64,000 nucleotides of DNA from Paractinoplanes pyxinae (GTDB lineage Bacteria > Actinomycetota > Actinomycetes > Mycobacteriales > Micromonosporaceae), in NCBI RefSeq assembly GCF_026626335.1, contig NZ_JAPNTZ010000004.1:434001-498000 (forward strand). Direction: 5' to 3'. Within the stretch, counting starts at the first letter, position 1, and each line of letters starts with the position of its first letter. Below are positions 25,398-33,746 of this stretch, one piece after another. Below the pieces are notes generated by a model that was not told the DNA's origin, made no database searches, and saw only the letters and a program-made list of their open reading frames with translations. The position numbers and the translations under genes were made by a program.

Positions 25398-25426
25398 TTG
25401 AGTCTTCGCGATCGAGACGGCACTAT
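25398..25426 (+). promoter_or_regulatory. Promoter of the serine hydrolase gene (leaderless)
   Basis: -35 TTGAGT (25398-25403), 17-bp spacer, -10 CACTAT (25421-25426). The GTG start at 25433 is 6 bases past the -10, so transcription should begin at the start codon. Confidence 0.6.
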
Positions 25427-25432
25427 GCTTCG

Positions 25433-26332
25433 GTGCGGCGATCCCGAAACCTCATCATTGCTGTGGCGGCGGCCGTGATCCTGGGCGGTGGCGGACTCAT
25501 CGTTCTCGGCGCGACCGACGACGACAAAGGTGTCCTGCCGGCGGCGCTCAGCGGCGGCAACGCGAAACCGGCCGGCCCGAGCGCCGAAGAACTGGCCCGC
25601 ATCGAGCGCGCGAAGCGGGCCAAGGCCCTCGACGCGGCGCTCAAGCAGGTCGCGGCCGAGACCCCCGACTTCTCGGTGGCGGTGCTCGACAAGAAGACCG
25701 GTCAGTCGTACGCGTACCAGGGAACCGAGAAGTTCGACACCGCCAGCATCGTCAAGGCGCAGATCCTCGCGTGTGAGCTGCTGACCGCGCAGGACAAGGA
25801 CCGCGAGCCCACCGAGGGCGAGATGGCCCTGGCCACCCCGATGATCCAGGCCAGCGACAACGACGCCACCACCGAGCTGTTCCAGCACCTCGGCGGCAAG
25901 AACGCGATCACGAAGTGCAACAAGCGCCTCGGCCTGAGCCAGACGACGGTGAACCGGGCCTGGGGCCTCACCAAGACCACCGCCACCGACCAGGTGCGGC
26001 TGCTCAACAAGCTGGTCGACAGCAAGGGCCCGCTCGACGAGGGCTCCCGCCAGACCGCCTTCTCGTTGATGAACACCGTCAACGAGGACCAGGACTGGGG
26101 AGTGCCGGCGGTGGCCAAGCCGGGCGAGAACGCCACGGTGAAGAACGGCTGGGACACGCGATCGGCCGACGGCGGGCTGTGGGCGATCAACACGATCGGC
26201 CGGGTGACCTCGCCCGACGGCAAGGTCAACGTCTCGCTGGCCGTGCTGTCGCACAACAACCAGACGATGGACGACGGTGTGGCCCTGGTCGAGAAGATCG
26301 CCAAACTGACCCGGCAGCACCTCAAATACTGA
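25433..26332 (+). CDS. Secreted/membrane-anchored serine hydrolase, class A beta-lactamase fold
   Basis: The GTG at 25433 is preferred over the upstream GTG at 25367 because of the leaderless promoter; this gives 299 residues. An N-terminal membrane anchor (6-26) is followed by a penicillin-interacting fold. SIVK (Ser105, Lys108) is the SxxK motif, SDN (141-143) is intact, and KNG (237-239) stands for KTG. The Glu166-type omega loop is not evident, so it may be a D-Ala-D-Ala peptidase-like hydrolase rather than a true beta-lactamase. Confidence 0.8.
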   Translation: MRRSRNLIIAVAAAVILGGGGLIVLGATDDDKGVLPAALSGGNAKPAGPSAEELARIERAKRAKALDAALKQVAAETPDFSVAVLDKKTGQSYAYQGTEKFDTASIVKAQILACELLTAQDKDREPTEGEMALATPMIQASDNDATTELFQHLGGKNAITKCNKRLGLSQTTVNRAWGLTKTTATDQVRLLNKLVDSKGPLDEGSRQTAFSLMNTVNEDQDWGVPAVAKPGENATVKNGWDTRSADGGLWAINTIGRVTSPDGKVNVSLAVLSHNNQTMDDGVALVEKIAKLTRQHLKY

Positions 26333-26445
26333 CCTTAAGCACATGAAGGATCGTTAAGGAATACTCGCCGGTAAGTTCAGCCGCCGGGCGGGGGATTTCA
26401 TCGATCGGCATGGATTAGTTCACCGGGTGACCGGAATCTACGGGC

Positions 26446-26940
26446 ATGACCCGACGCATCCTCGTCGTTCTGCTCCTCGCCGTCGCCGTCCTCTTCCCGG
26501 CCAGTTCCGCGTACGCCGCGGACTCCAAGGCCACCGTCCTCGCCCGGTGGACGCAGCCGACCGCTGCCAGCACCGCCGCCTGGAACGACGCCCGCGCCAA
26601 CCGTTCCCCGTGGGCGTCGTACAACTTCGACTGGTCGACCGACTACTGCTCGTCGAGCCCGGACAACCCGCTCGGCTTCAATTTCGACCTGTCGTGCTGG
26701 CACCACGACTTCGGCTACCGCAACTACAAGGCGATCGGGACCTTCTCGGCCAACAAGGCCCGGATCGACAACACGTTCTACGCCGATCTGCAGCGGGTCT
26801 GTGCCACCTACGGAACCGTCTCGCGGGCCGCCTGCAACAGCCTGGCCTGGGTGTACTACCAGGCCGTGAAGAACTTCGGGTCGCTGGCCGCGGTGAAGCA
26901 GTCGGACATCGACCGGGCCGCCGCCCTCATGAAGAACTAG
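26446..26940 (+). CDS. Secreted prokaryotic phospholipase A2
   Basis: 164 residues with a clear signal peptide (1-25, ending SSAYA). The mature part has the prokaryotic PLA2 signature: CSSSPDNPLGFNFDLSCWHH, continuing DFGYRN, with catalytic His86/87-Asp88, and cysteines 68, 84, 119 and 130 able to form two disulfides. It hydrolyses the sn-2 ester of phospholipids outside the cell. Relatives in Streptomyces are Ca2+-dependent secreted enzymes. A strong hairpin follows. Confidence 0.9.
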   Translation: MTRRILVVLLLAVAVLFPASSAYAADSKATVLARWTQPTAASTAAWNDARANRSPWASYNFDWSTDYCSSSPDNPLGFNFDLSCWHHDFGYRNYKAIGTFSANKARIDNTFYADLQRVCATYGTVSRAACNSLAWVYYQAVKNFGSLAAVKQSDIDRAAALMKN

Positions 26941-26956
26941 CCCGGTATTCACTTGC

Positions 26957-26996
26957 CCGTCACCGGCCGTTGGAACGTGAAGGCGGCCGGTGACGG
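26957..26996 (+). terminator. Hairpin terminator after the phospholipase A2 gene
   Basis: Perfect 13-bp stem (CCGTCACCGGCCG at 26957-26969, complement at 26984-26996) with a 14-nt loop, 17 bases past the stop, followed by CATT. Confidence 0.7.
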
Positions 26997-27008
26997 CATT
27001 CTGCAACG

Positions 27009-27176
27009 ATGCTCGGATTCCTGGCCGGTGGCCTCGCGGTGGTCTGGGGTGTGCTGGTGGCCGCGCTCGACCAGGCGCCGCCGAGCCCCCGCATGCAGAA
27101 GGTCTGCACCGCCTTGCTGGTCGCCCTCGGCGCGGTGATCGTGGTCGGCGGCGTCACGACCGTGGCTACCGCCTGA
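27009..27176 (+). CDS. Small two-helix membrane protein, 55 aa
   Basis: ATG at 27009 encodes MLGFLAGGLAVVWGVLVAAL followed by a polar turn (DQAPPSPRMQK) and a second hydrophobic helix ending VTTVATA. The codon usage is strongly GC-biased at third positions and the two-helix hairpin is coherent, so it is probably real. No family recognised. It starts 12 bases after a terminator hairpin, so it may have its own promoter. Confidence 0.5.
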   Translation: MLGFLAGGLAVVWGVLVAALDQAPPSPRMQKVCTALLVALGAVIVVGGVTTVATA

Positions 27177-27270
27177 CCTCATTATTTCGTACGGAGGGTG
27201 CGCGCGGGCAGTGCGTCGGTGCTGACCGCGTCGATCTTCCGGGCCGCCCGCCTGCTCGCCGCCGGCTGAA

Positions 27271-27300
27271 TTGGCGCCGCTTGCGCCCGCCGGGCAGCAT
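27271..27300 (+). promoter_or_regulatory. Leaderless promoter for the TPR-like membrane protein
   Basis: -35 TTGGCG (27271-27276), 18-bp spacer, -10 CAGCAT (27295-27300), six bases before the GTG at 27307. Confidence 0.45.
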
Positions 27301-27306
27301 GGCGGA

Positions 27307-28584
27307 GTGCCGGAGTCATCAACGTTCGCCCATGCCCGCCAGCAGGCCCAGCAGCTCGTCGAAGCCGGCGATCCGGCCGGGGCGCAGAAACTGCTCGAAG
27401 GCGTTGTCGCGAACGGCCGGGTGGCGCTGGCCGAGGGCGATCCCGAGCTGCTGGAAACGATGCGGCAGCTGGCCGGGCGGCACGCCGCAGCCGGCGACCC
27501 GCAGTCCGCGCGCCGGGTGCTCGAAGAGGCCGCCGGCCGCCTGACCGGTAGCGACCCGCTGGCCGTGATGCTCGCCTACGACCTGGCGGTGGTGGCCGAG
27601 GAACTGGCCAACCGCCACGTGGCCCGCACCAACTTCGCCAAGGTGGCCGAGTTCGGCCCGGCCGCCTTGGGCGAGGATCACTGGACGGTGGAACGAGCCC
27701 GCACCTACCTGGCCTCGGTCACAACGGAGGCGCCGCAGCCGCCGACCTCCGATGCGCCGCCGGTCTCGCCCGCACCCCAGGTGTCCGGCCCGCCGGCGTC
27801 TGCAGCCTCGGCATCGCCGGCGCCTCTGAACTTTGGATCACCGGTGTACGAACCGGGACCGCGCGTTGCGCCCACCCCGCCTTCGCGGCGGCGTGGGGTC
27901 TGGCTGCCGGCTGTGCTCGGTGCGGTGGCCGGGGGCGTGGTCGTGGCGGTCGTGGTAGCCGTCGTGCTGACGCGCCCCGACGACCCCGTTCAGCCCGCTA
28001 CCGCCGTACAGGAAATAGTGCCGACCACCTCGGCCGCGGCGATCGCCCCGCCCGTCTCGCGGGCGCCCAGCCCCTCGTCCGCGTCGCCGCCGTCGCTGCC
28101 TGCGGCCACGACCGCCGCAACCACCACGGCCGCGGCCGAACCCACGGCGGCCAAGCCCACGAAGGCCAAGCCGACCACCAAAGCCCCGGTCGTTCGCACG
28201 CGGATCGTTGCTCCGGCCAACAACAGCCGCGTGCCTTATCCGTTCGATGCCCGCTTCTCAGTCGCCGCGGCCGATGTGAGCGCGAAGGACACTGTCGTGG
28301 CGCTGCTGATCTGCGTGGCCGGGCGGTGCTATTTGGACGGCAAGCTCGACATCATCGAGGACTCCGCCGCGCCGTACACCGTCTTCCTCGGCTCCACCCG
28401 CCCCGAGGGCACGAACGTCGCCTGGAAACTCCGCCTCGACCGTCTGCCCGCCCAGACGTACACCACACTTGTCGCCGCCCGGGACAAGGCGATCGCCGAC
28501 GGGTCCTGGGGCGACAAGGGCACCCCGATGAGCGCCCTCAACGCCACCCCGCTGAGCACCCTGACCGTAACCAAAGCCCCGTGA
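27307..28584 (+). CDS. TPR-like cytosolic domain / single TM / Pro-Ala-rich wall stalk / C-terminal extracellular domain
   Basis: 425 residues from GTG 27307. Residues ~5-135 are helical repeats (ARQQAQQLVEAGDPAGAQKL, AARHAAAGDPQSARRVLEEA-like) resembling tetratricopeptides. A Pro/Ala-rich linker leads to one membrane helix (about 198-222). A second Pro/Ser/Thr/Ala-Lys-rich stalk follows, and then a ~125-residue C-terminal domain with two cysteines (CVAGRC) that I do not recognise. The design suggests a cytosol-to-wall signalling or anchoring protein. The GNAT gene follows after 14 bp. Confidence 0.7.
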   Translation: MPESSTFAHARQQAQQLVEAGDPAGAQKLLEGVVANGRVALAEGDPELLETMRQLAGRHAAAGDPQSARRVLEEAAGRLTGSDPLAVMLAYDLAVVAEELANRHVARTNFAKVAEFGPAALGEDHWTVERARTYLASVTTEAPQPPTSDAPPVSPAPQVSGPPASAASASPAPLNFGSPVYEPGPRVAPTPPSRRRGVWLPAVLGAVAGGVVVAVVVAVVLTRPDDPVQPATAVQEIVPTTSAAAIAPPVSRAPSPSSASPPSLPAATTAATTTAAAEPTAAKPTKAKPTTKAPVVRTRIVAPANNSRVPYPFDARFSVAAADVSAKDTVVALLICVAGRCYLDGKLDIIEDSAAPYTVFLGSTRPEGTNVAWKLRLDRLPAQTYTTLVAARDKAIADGSWGDKGTPMSALNATPLSTLTVTKAP

Positions 28585-28598
28585 TCGGAGGCCTGCCC

Positions 28599-29045
28599 AT
28601 GGCGATTGTGCGTCCCTATCAACCGTCCGATCGCGACACTGTCCTGGGGCTGGCTCATCGCCTGACCATCGGTGTCGCACCGTGGCGCGACAAGGAAGCG
28701 GTCGAGGAGGCGGTGACCGGCTGGATCCGTGATGCGATCGGCGGCGACGGCGGCGGGGTGCTGGTCGCCGTGGTGGACGACCGTGTCGTCGGGCTCGTGA
28801 CGGTGGGGGAGCGGCGCCACTTCGCCGGTGAGGTGGATGCCTATGTGGGGGAGCTGGTGGTGGACGGCGGCTCCGAGGGGCGGGGGATCGGGACGCTGCT
28901 GATGGCGGCGGCCGAGCAGTGGGGCCGCGAGCGCGGCCTGCGCCATCTCACCCTGGAGACCGGCGCGGCGAACCGGCACGCCCGGGAGTTCTACGCCGCC
29001 CGCGGCTATCAGGAGGAGGACGTACGGCTCACGAAGGCTCTGTAG
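28599..29045 (+). CDS. GNAT family N-acetyltransferase
   Basis: 148 residues; ATG 28599 behind GGAGG with 7-base spacing. Motif A reads GRGIGTLLMAAAEQWGRERG (acetyl-CoA pyrophosphate loop), then LETGAANRHAREFYAARGY, the usual motif B with the C-terminal Tyr. The acceptor is unknown. Its 3' end overlaps the convergent SpoIIE gene by 17 bp. Confidence 0.88.
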   Translation: MAIVRPYQPSDRDTVLGLAHRLTIGVAPWRDKEAVEEAVTGWIRDAIGGDGGGVLVAVVDDRVVGLVTVGERRHFAGEVDAYVGELVVDGGSEGRGIGTLLMAAAEQWGRERGLRHLTLETGAANRHAREFYAARGYQEEDVRLTKAL

Positions 29046-30531
29046 GCCGGCGGCGGACGACGGCCAGGACCACGTCGTCCTCGGCGTTCGGGGCCAGTGC
29101 GGCGGTCAGGTGGTCGCACATGTCCTCGGCCGACCGGTCGGACAGGCCGGTCAGGGTGTCCAGCAGGACGGCCAGTCCCTCGTCGATCGGGCGGTCGCGG
29201 CGTTCGAGCAGGCCGTCGGTGTAGAAGACGACAGTGGTGCCGGGGTCGAGGTGGGTCTCGTGGCTGGTGCGGGTGGCCTCGATGCGTGTTCCCAGCAGCG
29301 GTTCGGGCCGGGCCCGCAGGAAGGCAGCCCGGCCGTCGGGGGTGAGCAGGGCCGGTGGCGGGTGGCCGGCGTTGGACCAGCGCATGGTGTGAGTGCCGAG
29401 GTCGATGCGGGCCAGCACCACCGTGGCCAGCACGTCGACCGATAGCCCGGTCATGGCGTCGTTCAGCGCGGTGAGCGCCTGGTCGGGCGGCACCGGGAGG
29501 GCGTACGAGATGCCGCGCAGCAGATTGCGGATCTGGCTCATCGCCGCGGCGGCGTCGCGGTCGTGGCCGGTGACGTCGCCGACCGCCACGGCCAGGCTGC
29601 CGTCGGGCAGGGTGAAGGCGTCGTACCAGTCGCCGCCGACCCACGCGCCCTCGGCCGCCGGGTGGTAGCGCACCGCCACCTCGAGGTGGTCGGGCTGGGC
29701 GGGGTGGCTGAGCAGGCTGCGCTGCAGCGCCTCGGCCAGCTGGCGTTCGGTGGCGGCGGCCCGGCGTACGGCGACGCGGTTGAGACCCAGCACCAGAGCG
29801 GCCCCGACGAGGCGCAGAAAGCCGCGGTAGTCCTCGTCGTCGGGCAGGTGCGGGCTGAGCCCGGTGACCAGTTCGAGCCCTTCGGGCAGGGGCAGGCGCA
29901 CCCGGCCGTCGTCCACAGTGGCCCGGCCGAGCCGCAATTCGACTCCCGGCAGGTCGTCGGGGACGCTGCTGAGCACCGGCAGCGCCTGATCCACCAGCTC
30001 GTCCACCGTCTCGACGTCGGCCACCCGGTCGGTGAGCCGGCGTAACAGGTCGAGCCGGCGCCGGCCGACGACCAGGCCGGTGGTCTCGGACGCGATGTCG
30101 ATGACACCCTCGATCGTGCCGTCCGGGCCGCGCACCGCCGAGTACGAGAAGGTGAAGTACGTTTCCTCGCTGTAGCCGTGCCGCTCCATCAGCAGCTTCA
30201 TGTCCTCGGTCCAGGTGGCGTTGCCGCCGGCCCGCACCGTCTCGAGCATCGGCCCGATCTCGTCCCAGATCTCGGCGAAGACCTCACGGGCGGGCGCGCC
30301 GAGCGCCGCCGGGTGCTTGTCGCCGATCATGGGCACGTACGCCGGGTTGTAGAGCAGCACGAACTCGGGCCCCCAGAACAGGGTGACCGCGCTGCGCGTG
30401 TGCAGCAGCAGGTCGACCGCGCCCAGCAGCGCCGGGCTCCACCCGTCGACCGGGCCCAGCGGGCCGGCCGCCCAGTCGACGCCGAGGTAGGCCGTCCGCA
30501 GCGGACCGGCGGCGTCGAACGCGGTGATCAC
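29029..30531 (-). CDS. PAS-GAF-like / SpoIIE (PP2C) serine phosphatase
   Basis: 500 residues, GTG start, likely leaderless. The N-terminal PAS-type domain (about 30-150, LFWGPEFVLLYNPAYVPMIG, ending TGLVVGRRR) is followed by a degenerate GAF-like segment (170-265). The C-terminal SpoIIE phosphatase domain has GGDWYDAF, VGDVTGHDRDAAAAM, SNAGHPPP, LFYTDGL-like VVFYTDGLLERR and DDVVLAVV. Proteins of this type dephosphorylate anti-sigma antagonists in actinomycetes. No sigma or anti-sigma gene is adjacent. Confidence 0.88.
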   Translation of the reverse strand: MITAFDAAGPLRTAYLGVDWAAGPLGPVDGWSPALLGAVDLLLHTRSAVTLFWGPEFVLLYNPAYVPMIGDKHPAALGAPAREVFAEIWDEIGPMLETVRAGGNATWTEDMKLLMERHGYSEETYFTFSYSAVRGPDGTIEGVIDIASETTGLVVGRRRLDLLRRLTDRVADVETVDELVDQALPVLSSVPDDLPGVELRLGRATVDDGRVRLPLPEGLELVTGLSPHLPDDEDYRGFLRLVGAALVLGLNRVAVRRAAATERQLAEALQRSLLSHPAQPDHLEVAVRYHPAAEGAWVGGDWYDAFTLPDGSLAVAVGDVTGHDRDAAAAMSQIRNLLRGISYALPVPPDQALTALNDAMTGLSVDVLATVVLARIDLGTHTMRWSNAGHPPPALLTPDGRAAFLRARPEPLLGTRIEATRTSHETHLDPGTTVVFYTDGLLERRDRPIDEGLAVLLDTLTGLSDRSAEDMCDHLTAALAPNAEDDVVLAVVRRRPTEPS

Positions 30532-30604
30532 CTCCCGACCCTACCCGTGGGCAGGCGGCGTGATCAGGCGTACGGACATCGACTTGTTATAGTAGAATGC
30601 AAAC
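30532..30604. promoter_or_regulatory. Divergent leaderless promoters, SpoIIE phosphatase / GntR gene
   Basis: On the minus strand TAGGGT (30543-30538) lies 6 bases before the phosphatase GTG at 30531. On the plus strand TAGAAT (30593-30598) lies 6 bases before the GntR ATG at 30605. TTGT/AACA-flanked AT-rich sequence (30585-30605) around the latter could be the autoregulatory operator. Confidence 0.5.
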
Positions 30605-30958
30605 ATGTTGTTCCGGGTGGACGTGGCGGCGGCCGAGCCGCTGGCCGATCAGATCGCCGCGCAGGTGCGCGGGGGCATCCTGCGGGGCGATCTGGCGCCG
30701 GGCGATCGGCTGCCGGCCGCGCGGGAGCTGGCCGACGTGCTCGACGTCAACCTGCACACGGTGCTGCGGGCCTACGCCAAGGTGCGCGACGAAGAGCTGA
30801 TCGAGCTGCGGCGCGGCCGGGGCGCGGTGGTCCGCGGGGACGCCGACGCCGCCCGGCTGCGGCTGGTCGAGCTGGCCCGCCAGTTCGTCGGCGAGGCGCG
30901 GCGGCAGGGCCTGGGCGATGCGGAAATGCTCGCGATGGTGAAGGAGGCACAGCCATGA
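30605..30958 (+). CDS. GntR family regulator, YtrA subfamily
   Basis: 117 residues. The winged helix-turn-helix (about 10-75) has PLADQIAAQVRGGILRGDL, RLPAARELADVLDVNLHTVL and the wing RGRGAVV. Only ~40 residues follow, too few for a FadR/HutC effector domain and typical of YtrA. YtrA regulators usually control adjacent membrane/ABC genes in the same operon. Here the stop overlaps the next start (ATGA) of a DUF1648 membrane protein. Confidence 0.9.
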   Translation: MLFRVDVAAAEPLADQIAAQVRGGILRGDLAPGDRLPAARELADVLDVNLHTVLRAYAKVRDEELIELRRGRGAVVRGDADAARLRLVELARQFVGEARRQGLGDAEMLAMVKEAQP

Positions 30959-31878
30959 ATCGACCGAGGACTCTGGCGGCGATCGTCCTGATCTGGGCGC
31001 CCCTGCTGGTGACCGTGGTGACCTGGATGATGTGGTCCGACCGGTTGCCGGCGCGGATGGCCACGCACTGGAGCGGCACCGGCCCCGCCGACGGCTACAG
31101 CTCCGCGCGGGTGTTCTGGGGCGCCATGCTTGCCCTCGGGATCGTGGCCGGGCTGGCCGCCATCGGGTCCGCGCTGCGCCGCGGGGGCGCGGTCGGGCTG
31201 CGCTATCTGCTCGGCGTGACCGGGGCGCTGGCCGGTGGAGTGGCCGGCATCTGGGTGGCCACCGCCACCGCCACGCTGGCCGACCCGGCCGACGCCCGGC
31301 TGGGCTGGCGTCTGCTGTGGTTCGTGGCCGGCGTGGCCTGGGGCGCCGTGGTCGTGCTGGTGGCCGGCCCGGCCCCGGCCACGACGCCGCCGCCGGTTCC
31401 GGCCGTCACCCCGCTCGACCTGGGCCCGACCGAGCGGGCCGCCTACAGCACCACGCTGCGGGCCCCGCTGATCATCGCCGTCACGTTCGTGGCCGCCGTG
31501 GCGATCGCGGTCGTGGCCGCGGCCGGGCCGACCGCTTTGTGGCCGGTGGTCGCCGTGCCCGTGGTCGCACTTCTGCTCTTCGGCCAGGTGCGGGTCACGG
31601 CCGACCGGCGCGGCCTGCGGCTGGTGGCGGGCCTGCTCGGCATCCCGTTCAAGACGATCCCGCTGCACCACATCGCCGCCGTCGAGGTGGCCGAGATCGA
31701 CCCGCTGGAGTGGGGCGGCTGGGGCTACCGGGTGACCCCGGGCCGCTCCGCCCTGGTGCTGCGCCGCGGCCCGGGCCTGGTGCTCCACCAGACCGACGGC
31801 CGGCGCTTCGCCGTCACCCTGAACGACCCGCAGACCCCGGCCGGGCTGCTCACGGCACTTCTGTCCCGGGCCGGGTAG
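30955..31878 (+). CDS. DUF1648 domain membrane protein (SdpI-like N-terminus)
   Basis: 307 residues, ATG overlapping the GntR stop. The N-terminal DUF1648 motif LPARMATHWSGTGPADGY (30-47) follows the first membrane helix. About six membrane helices follow, and a C-terminal ~90-residue soluble domain (residues 215-307) resembles a bacterial PH-like fold. DUF1648 proteins include SdpI, an immunity/signal-transducing protein. Coupling to a YtrA-type repressor suggests induction by envelope-active compounds (inference). Confidence 0.82.
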   Translation: MNRPRTLAAIVLIWAPLLVTVVTWMMWSDRLPARMATHWSGTGPADGYSSARVFWGAMLALGIVAGLAAIGSALRRGGAVGLRYLLGVTGALAGGVAGIWVATATATLADPADARLGWRLLWFVAGVAWGAVVVLVAGPAPATTPPPVPAVTPLDLGPTERAAYSTTLRAPLIIAVTFVAAVAIAVVAAAGPTALWPVVAVPVVALLLFGQVRVTADRRGLRLVAGLLGIPFKTIPLHHIAAVEVAEIDPLEWGGWGYRVTPGRSALVLRRGPGLVLHQTDGRRFAVTLNDPQTPAGLLTALLSRAG

Positions 31879-31887
31879 CTTGAGGCG

Positions 31888-33027
31888 GTGCTGATCGAAC
31901 CGTTCACGATCGCCGTCGACGAGGCGGTGCTGGCCGATCTGCGGGAGCGGATCGCGCGGACGCGGTGGCCCGACTCGGTCGGGGCCGGATGGGCGTACGG
32001 GACGGACCCGGCCTATCTGCGCGAGCTGGTCACCGCCTGGGGCACGGCGTTCGACTGGCGGGCCCGGGAATCGGAGCTCAACCGCCTCGCGCAGTTCCGG
32101 GCCGACGTCGACGGTCTCGGCGTCCACTTCGTGCACGAGCGCGGCCGCGGGACCCGGCCGATCCCGCTGATCCTCACGCACGGGTGGCCGAGCAGCTTCC
32201 TCGAACACCTCGACGTGTTGCCGCTGCTGACCGATCCGGCGGCGCACGGCGGGAACGCGGAGGACGCGTTCGACGTGGTGGTCGCGTCGCTGCCCGGCTA
32301 CGGCTTCTCCGACCGGCCGCGCGAGCCCGGCATGACCAAGGCCGCCATCGCCGACGTGTGGGCCCGGCTGATGGACGGCCTGGGCTACGGCAAGTTCGGC
32401 GCGCACGGCTCGGACATCGGGGCCGGGGTGACCGTCGCGCTCGGCCGGCAGCACCCGGAGCGGCTGCTCGGCCTGCACCTCAGCGCCTACACGTTCCCGC
32501 TGCCGTCCGACCTGCGGACGCCGGCCGAGCGGGCCTTCGCCGAGGCGCAGCAGCACTGGCACCACACCGAGGGCGCCTACCACGCGCAGCAGGCCACGAA
32601 GCCGCAGACGCTCGCGCCCGGCCTGAACGACTCGCCGGCCGGCCTGGCCGCCTGGATCGTCGAGAAGTTCCGCGCCTGGAGCGACTGCGGCGGCGACGTC
32701 GAGTCCCGCTTCCCGCGCGACCAGCTGCTGACCAACCTGACCGTCTACTGGGCCACCCAGACGATCAACTCCGCGAACCGCGTCTACTACGAGGAGAGGC
32801 TGAACCCGTCGACTTCGTTCGACCCGGTGCCGGTGCCGGCCGGGTTCGCCGTCTTCCCCAACGAGTTCGTCCCCGAAGGCCGGCCCCCGCGCGAGCTGGC
32901 GGAAAGAACTTTCGACGTACGGCGGTGGACCGAGCATGCGAGCGGTGGTCACTTCGCCGCCCTGGAAGAGCCCGCGGTGCTGGCCGAAGAGATACGAGCC
33001 TTCTTCCGCCCGCTCCGAGCATCTTGA
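31888..33027 (+). CDS. Epoxide hydrolase with N-terminal EHN domain
   Basis: 379 residues, GTG start; TAGCTT (31876-31881) six bases upstream suggests a leaderless transcript. The N-terminal EHN region (EPFTIAVDEAVLADLRERIA, and TRWPDS) precedes an alpha/beta hydrolase core. The oxyanion motif is HGWPSSF (98-104), the nucleophile Asp176 sits in AHGSDIGAG, and the C-terminal His is in ASGGHFAALE. It is a microsomal-type epoxide hydrolase that hydrates epoxides to diols. Substrate unknown. Confidence 0.9.
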   Translation: MLIEPFTIAVDEAVLADLRERIARTRWPDSVGAGWAYGTDPAYLRELVTAWGTAFDWRARESELNRLAQFRADVDGLGVHFVHERGRGTRPIPLILTHGWPSSFLEHLDVLPLLTDPAAHGGNAEDAFDVVVASLPGYGFSDRPREPGMTKAAIADVWARLMDGLGYGKFGAHGSDIGAGVTVALGRQHPERLLGLHLSAYTFPLPSDLRTPAERAFAEAQQHWHHTEGAYHAQQATKPQTLAPGLNDSPAGLAAWIVEKFRAWSDCGGDVESRFPRDQLLTNLTVYWATQTINSANRVYYEERLNPSTSFDPVPVPAGFAVFPNEFVPEGRPPRELAERTFDVRRWTEHASGGHFAALEEPAVLAEEIRAFFRPLRAS

Positions 33028-33031
33028 CCGG

Positions 33032-33733
33032 GTGGCCAGTCCCCGAGCCCGCCCGCGGTCGGTGCGAGCGCTGGCCACGGCTCGTCCCGCGCACGAACCC
33101 GGGGCCGCACCGGCCTATCACACCCTCAGCTACGGCTTCCTGCTCGGCGAGGTGATCCAGCGGGCCACCGGCCGGCCGCTGCGGGACGTGCTGCGCCGCG
33201 AACTGCTGGAACCGCTCGGCCTCGGCCGCACGCACCTCGGCACCCCGCCTGATCAGTGGCGGCGCCGGGTTCCGCTGCGAGGTGTGCCGGGCCCGCGTCA
33301 GTTCCTGTTCAACCGGCGTGGCCTGCGCGAGGCCGTCATCCCGGCCGCCTCGGTGTCGGCCCCGGCCCGCGATCTGGGCCGGTTCTATCAGGCCCTGCTC
33401 GACGGCGCCGCCCTCGACGACCTGGCCCCCGCCGTCGCCCCCTCCAGCGAGGGCGAGATCGATCGCATCTTCGGCCGCACCGTCCGCTGGGCGGCGGGCT
33501 TCCACCTGGGCGGCGTCGACGACCCGGCCCGCGTCTCCCCGTTCGGCCGGCTGAGCAGCCGCCGCACGTTCGGCCACAACGGCTCGAACGTCTGCCTGGG
33601 CTGGGCCGACCCGGACCGGAATCTGGTCGTGGCCTACGTGACCAACCGCCTGTCCCGCGGCACCGGCGCGTCCCCGCACCTGGCCGCGCTCAGCGACGCC
33701 CTGATCACCGCGGCCGACGCCGTCCGCCCCTGA
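33032..33733 (+). pseudogene. Truncated beta-lactamase/esterase-family serine hydrolase lacking its SxxK half
   Basis: About 230 residues in frame from GTG 33032, directly after the epoxide hydrolase. The readable homology begins near AHEPGAAPAYHTLSYGFLLG, the YxN-like motif of the class C beta-lactamase/EstB family. It runs through PLGLGRTHLG, ASVSAPARDLGRFYQALL and GHNGSNVCLGWADP (HxG motif) to the normal C-terminus. The first ~150-200 residues, including the nucleophilic SxxK, are absent. The left breakpoint coincides with the end of the epoxide hydrolase, so a deletion or fusion removed the 5' half. It is probably inactive. Confidence 0.75.
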
Positions 33734-33746
33734 TCCGCTTCCTTGG

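Noticed and set aside
25433..26332. Calling the serine hydrolase a class A beta-lactamase resistance gene
   Set aside because: SxxK, SDN and KNG are present but the omega-loop Glu is not evident and the protein is membrane-anchored; activity on beta-lactams cannot be claimed.
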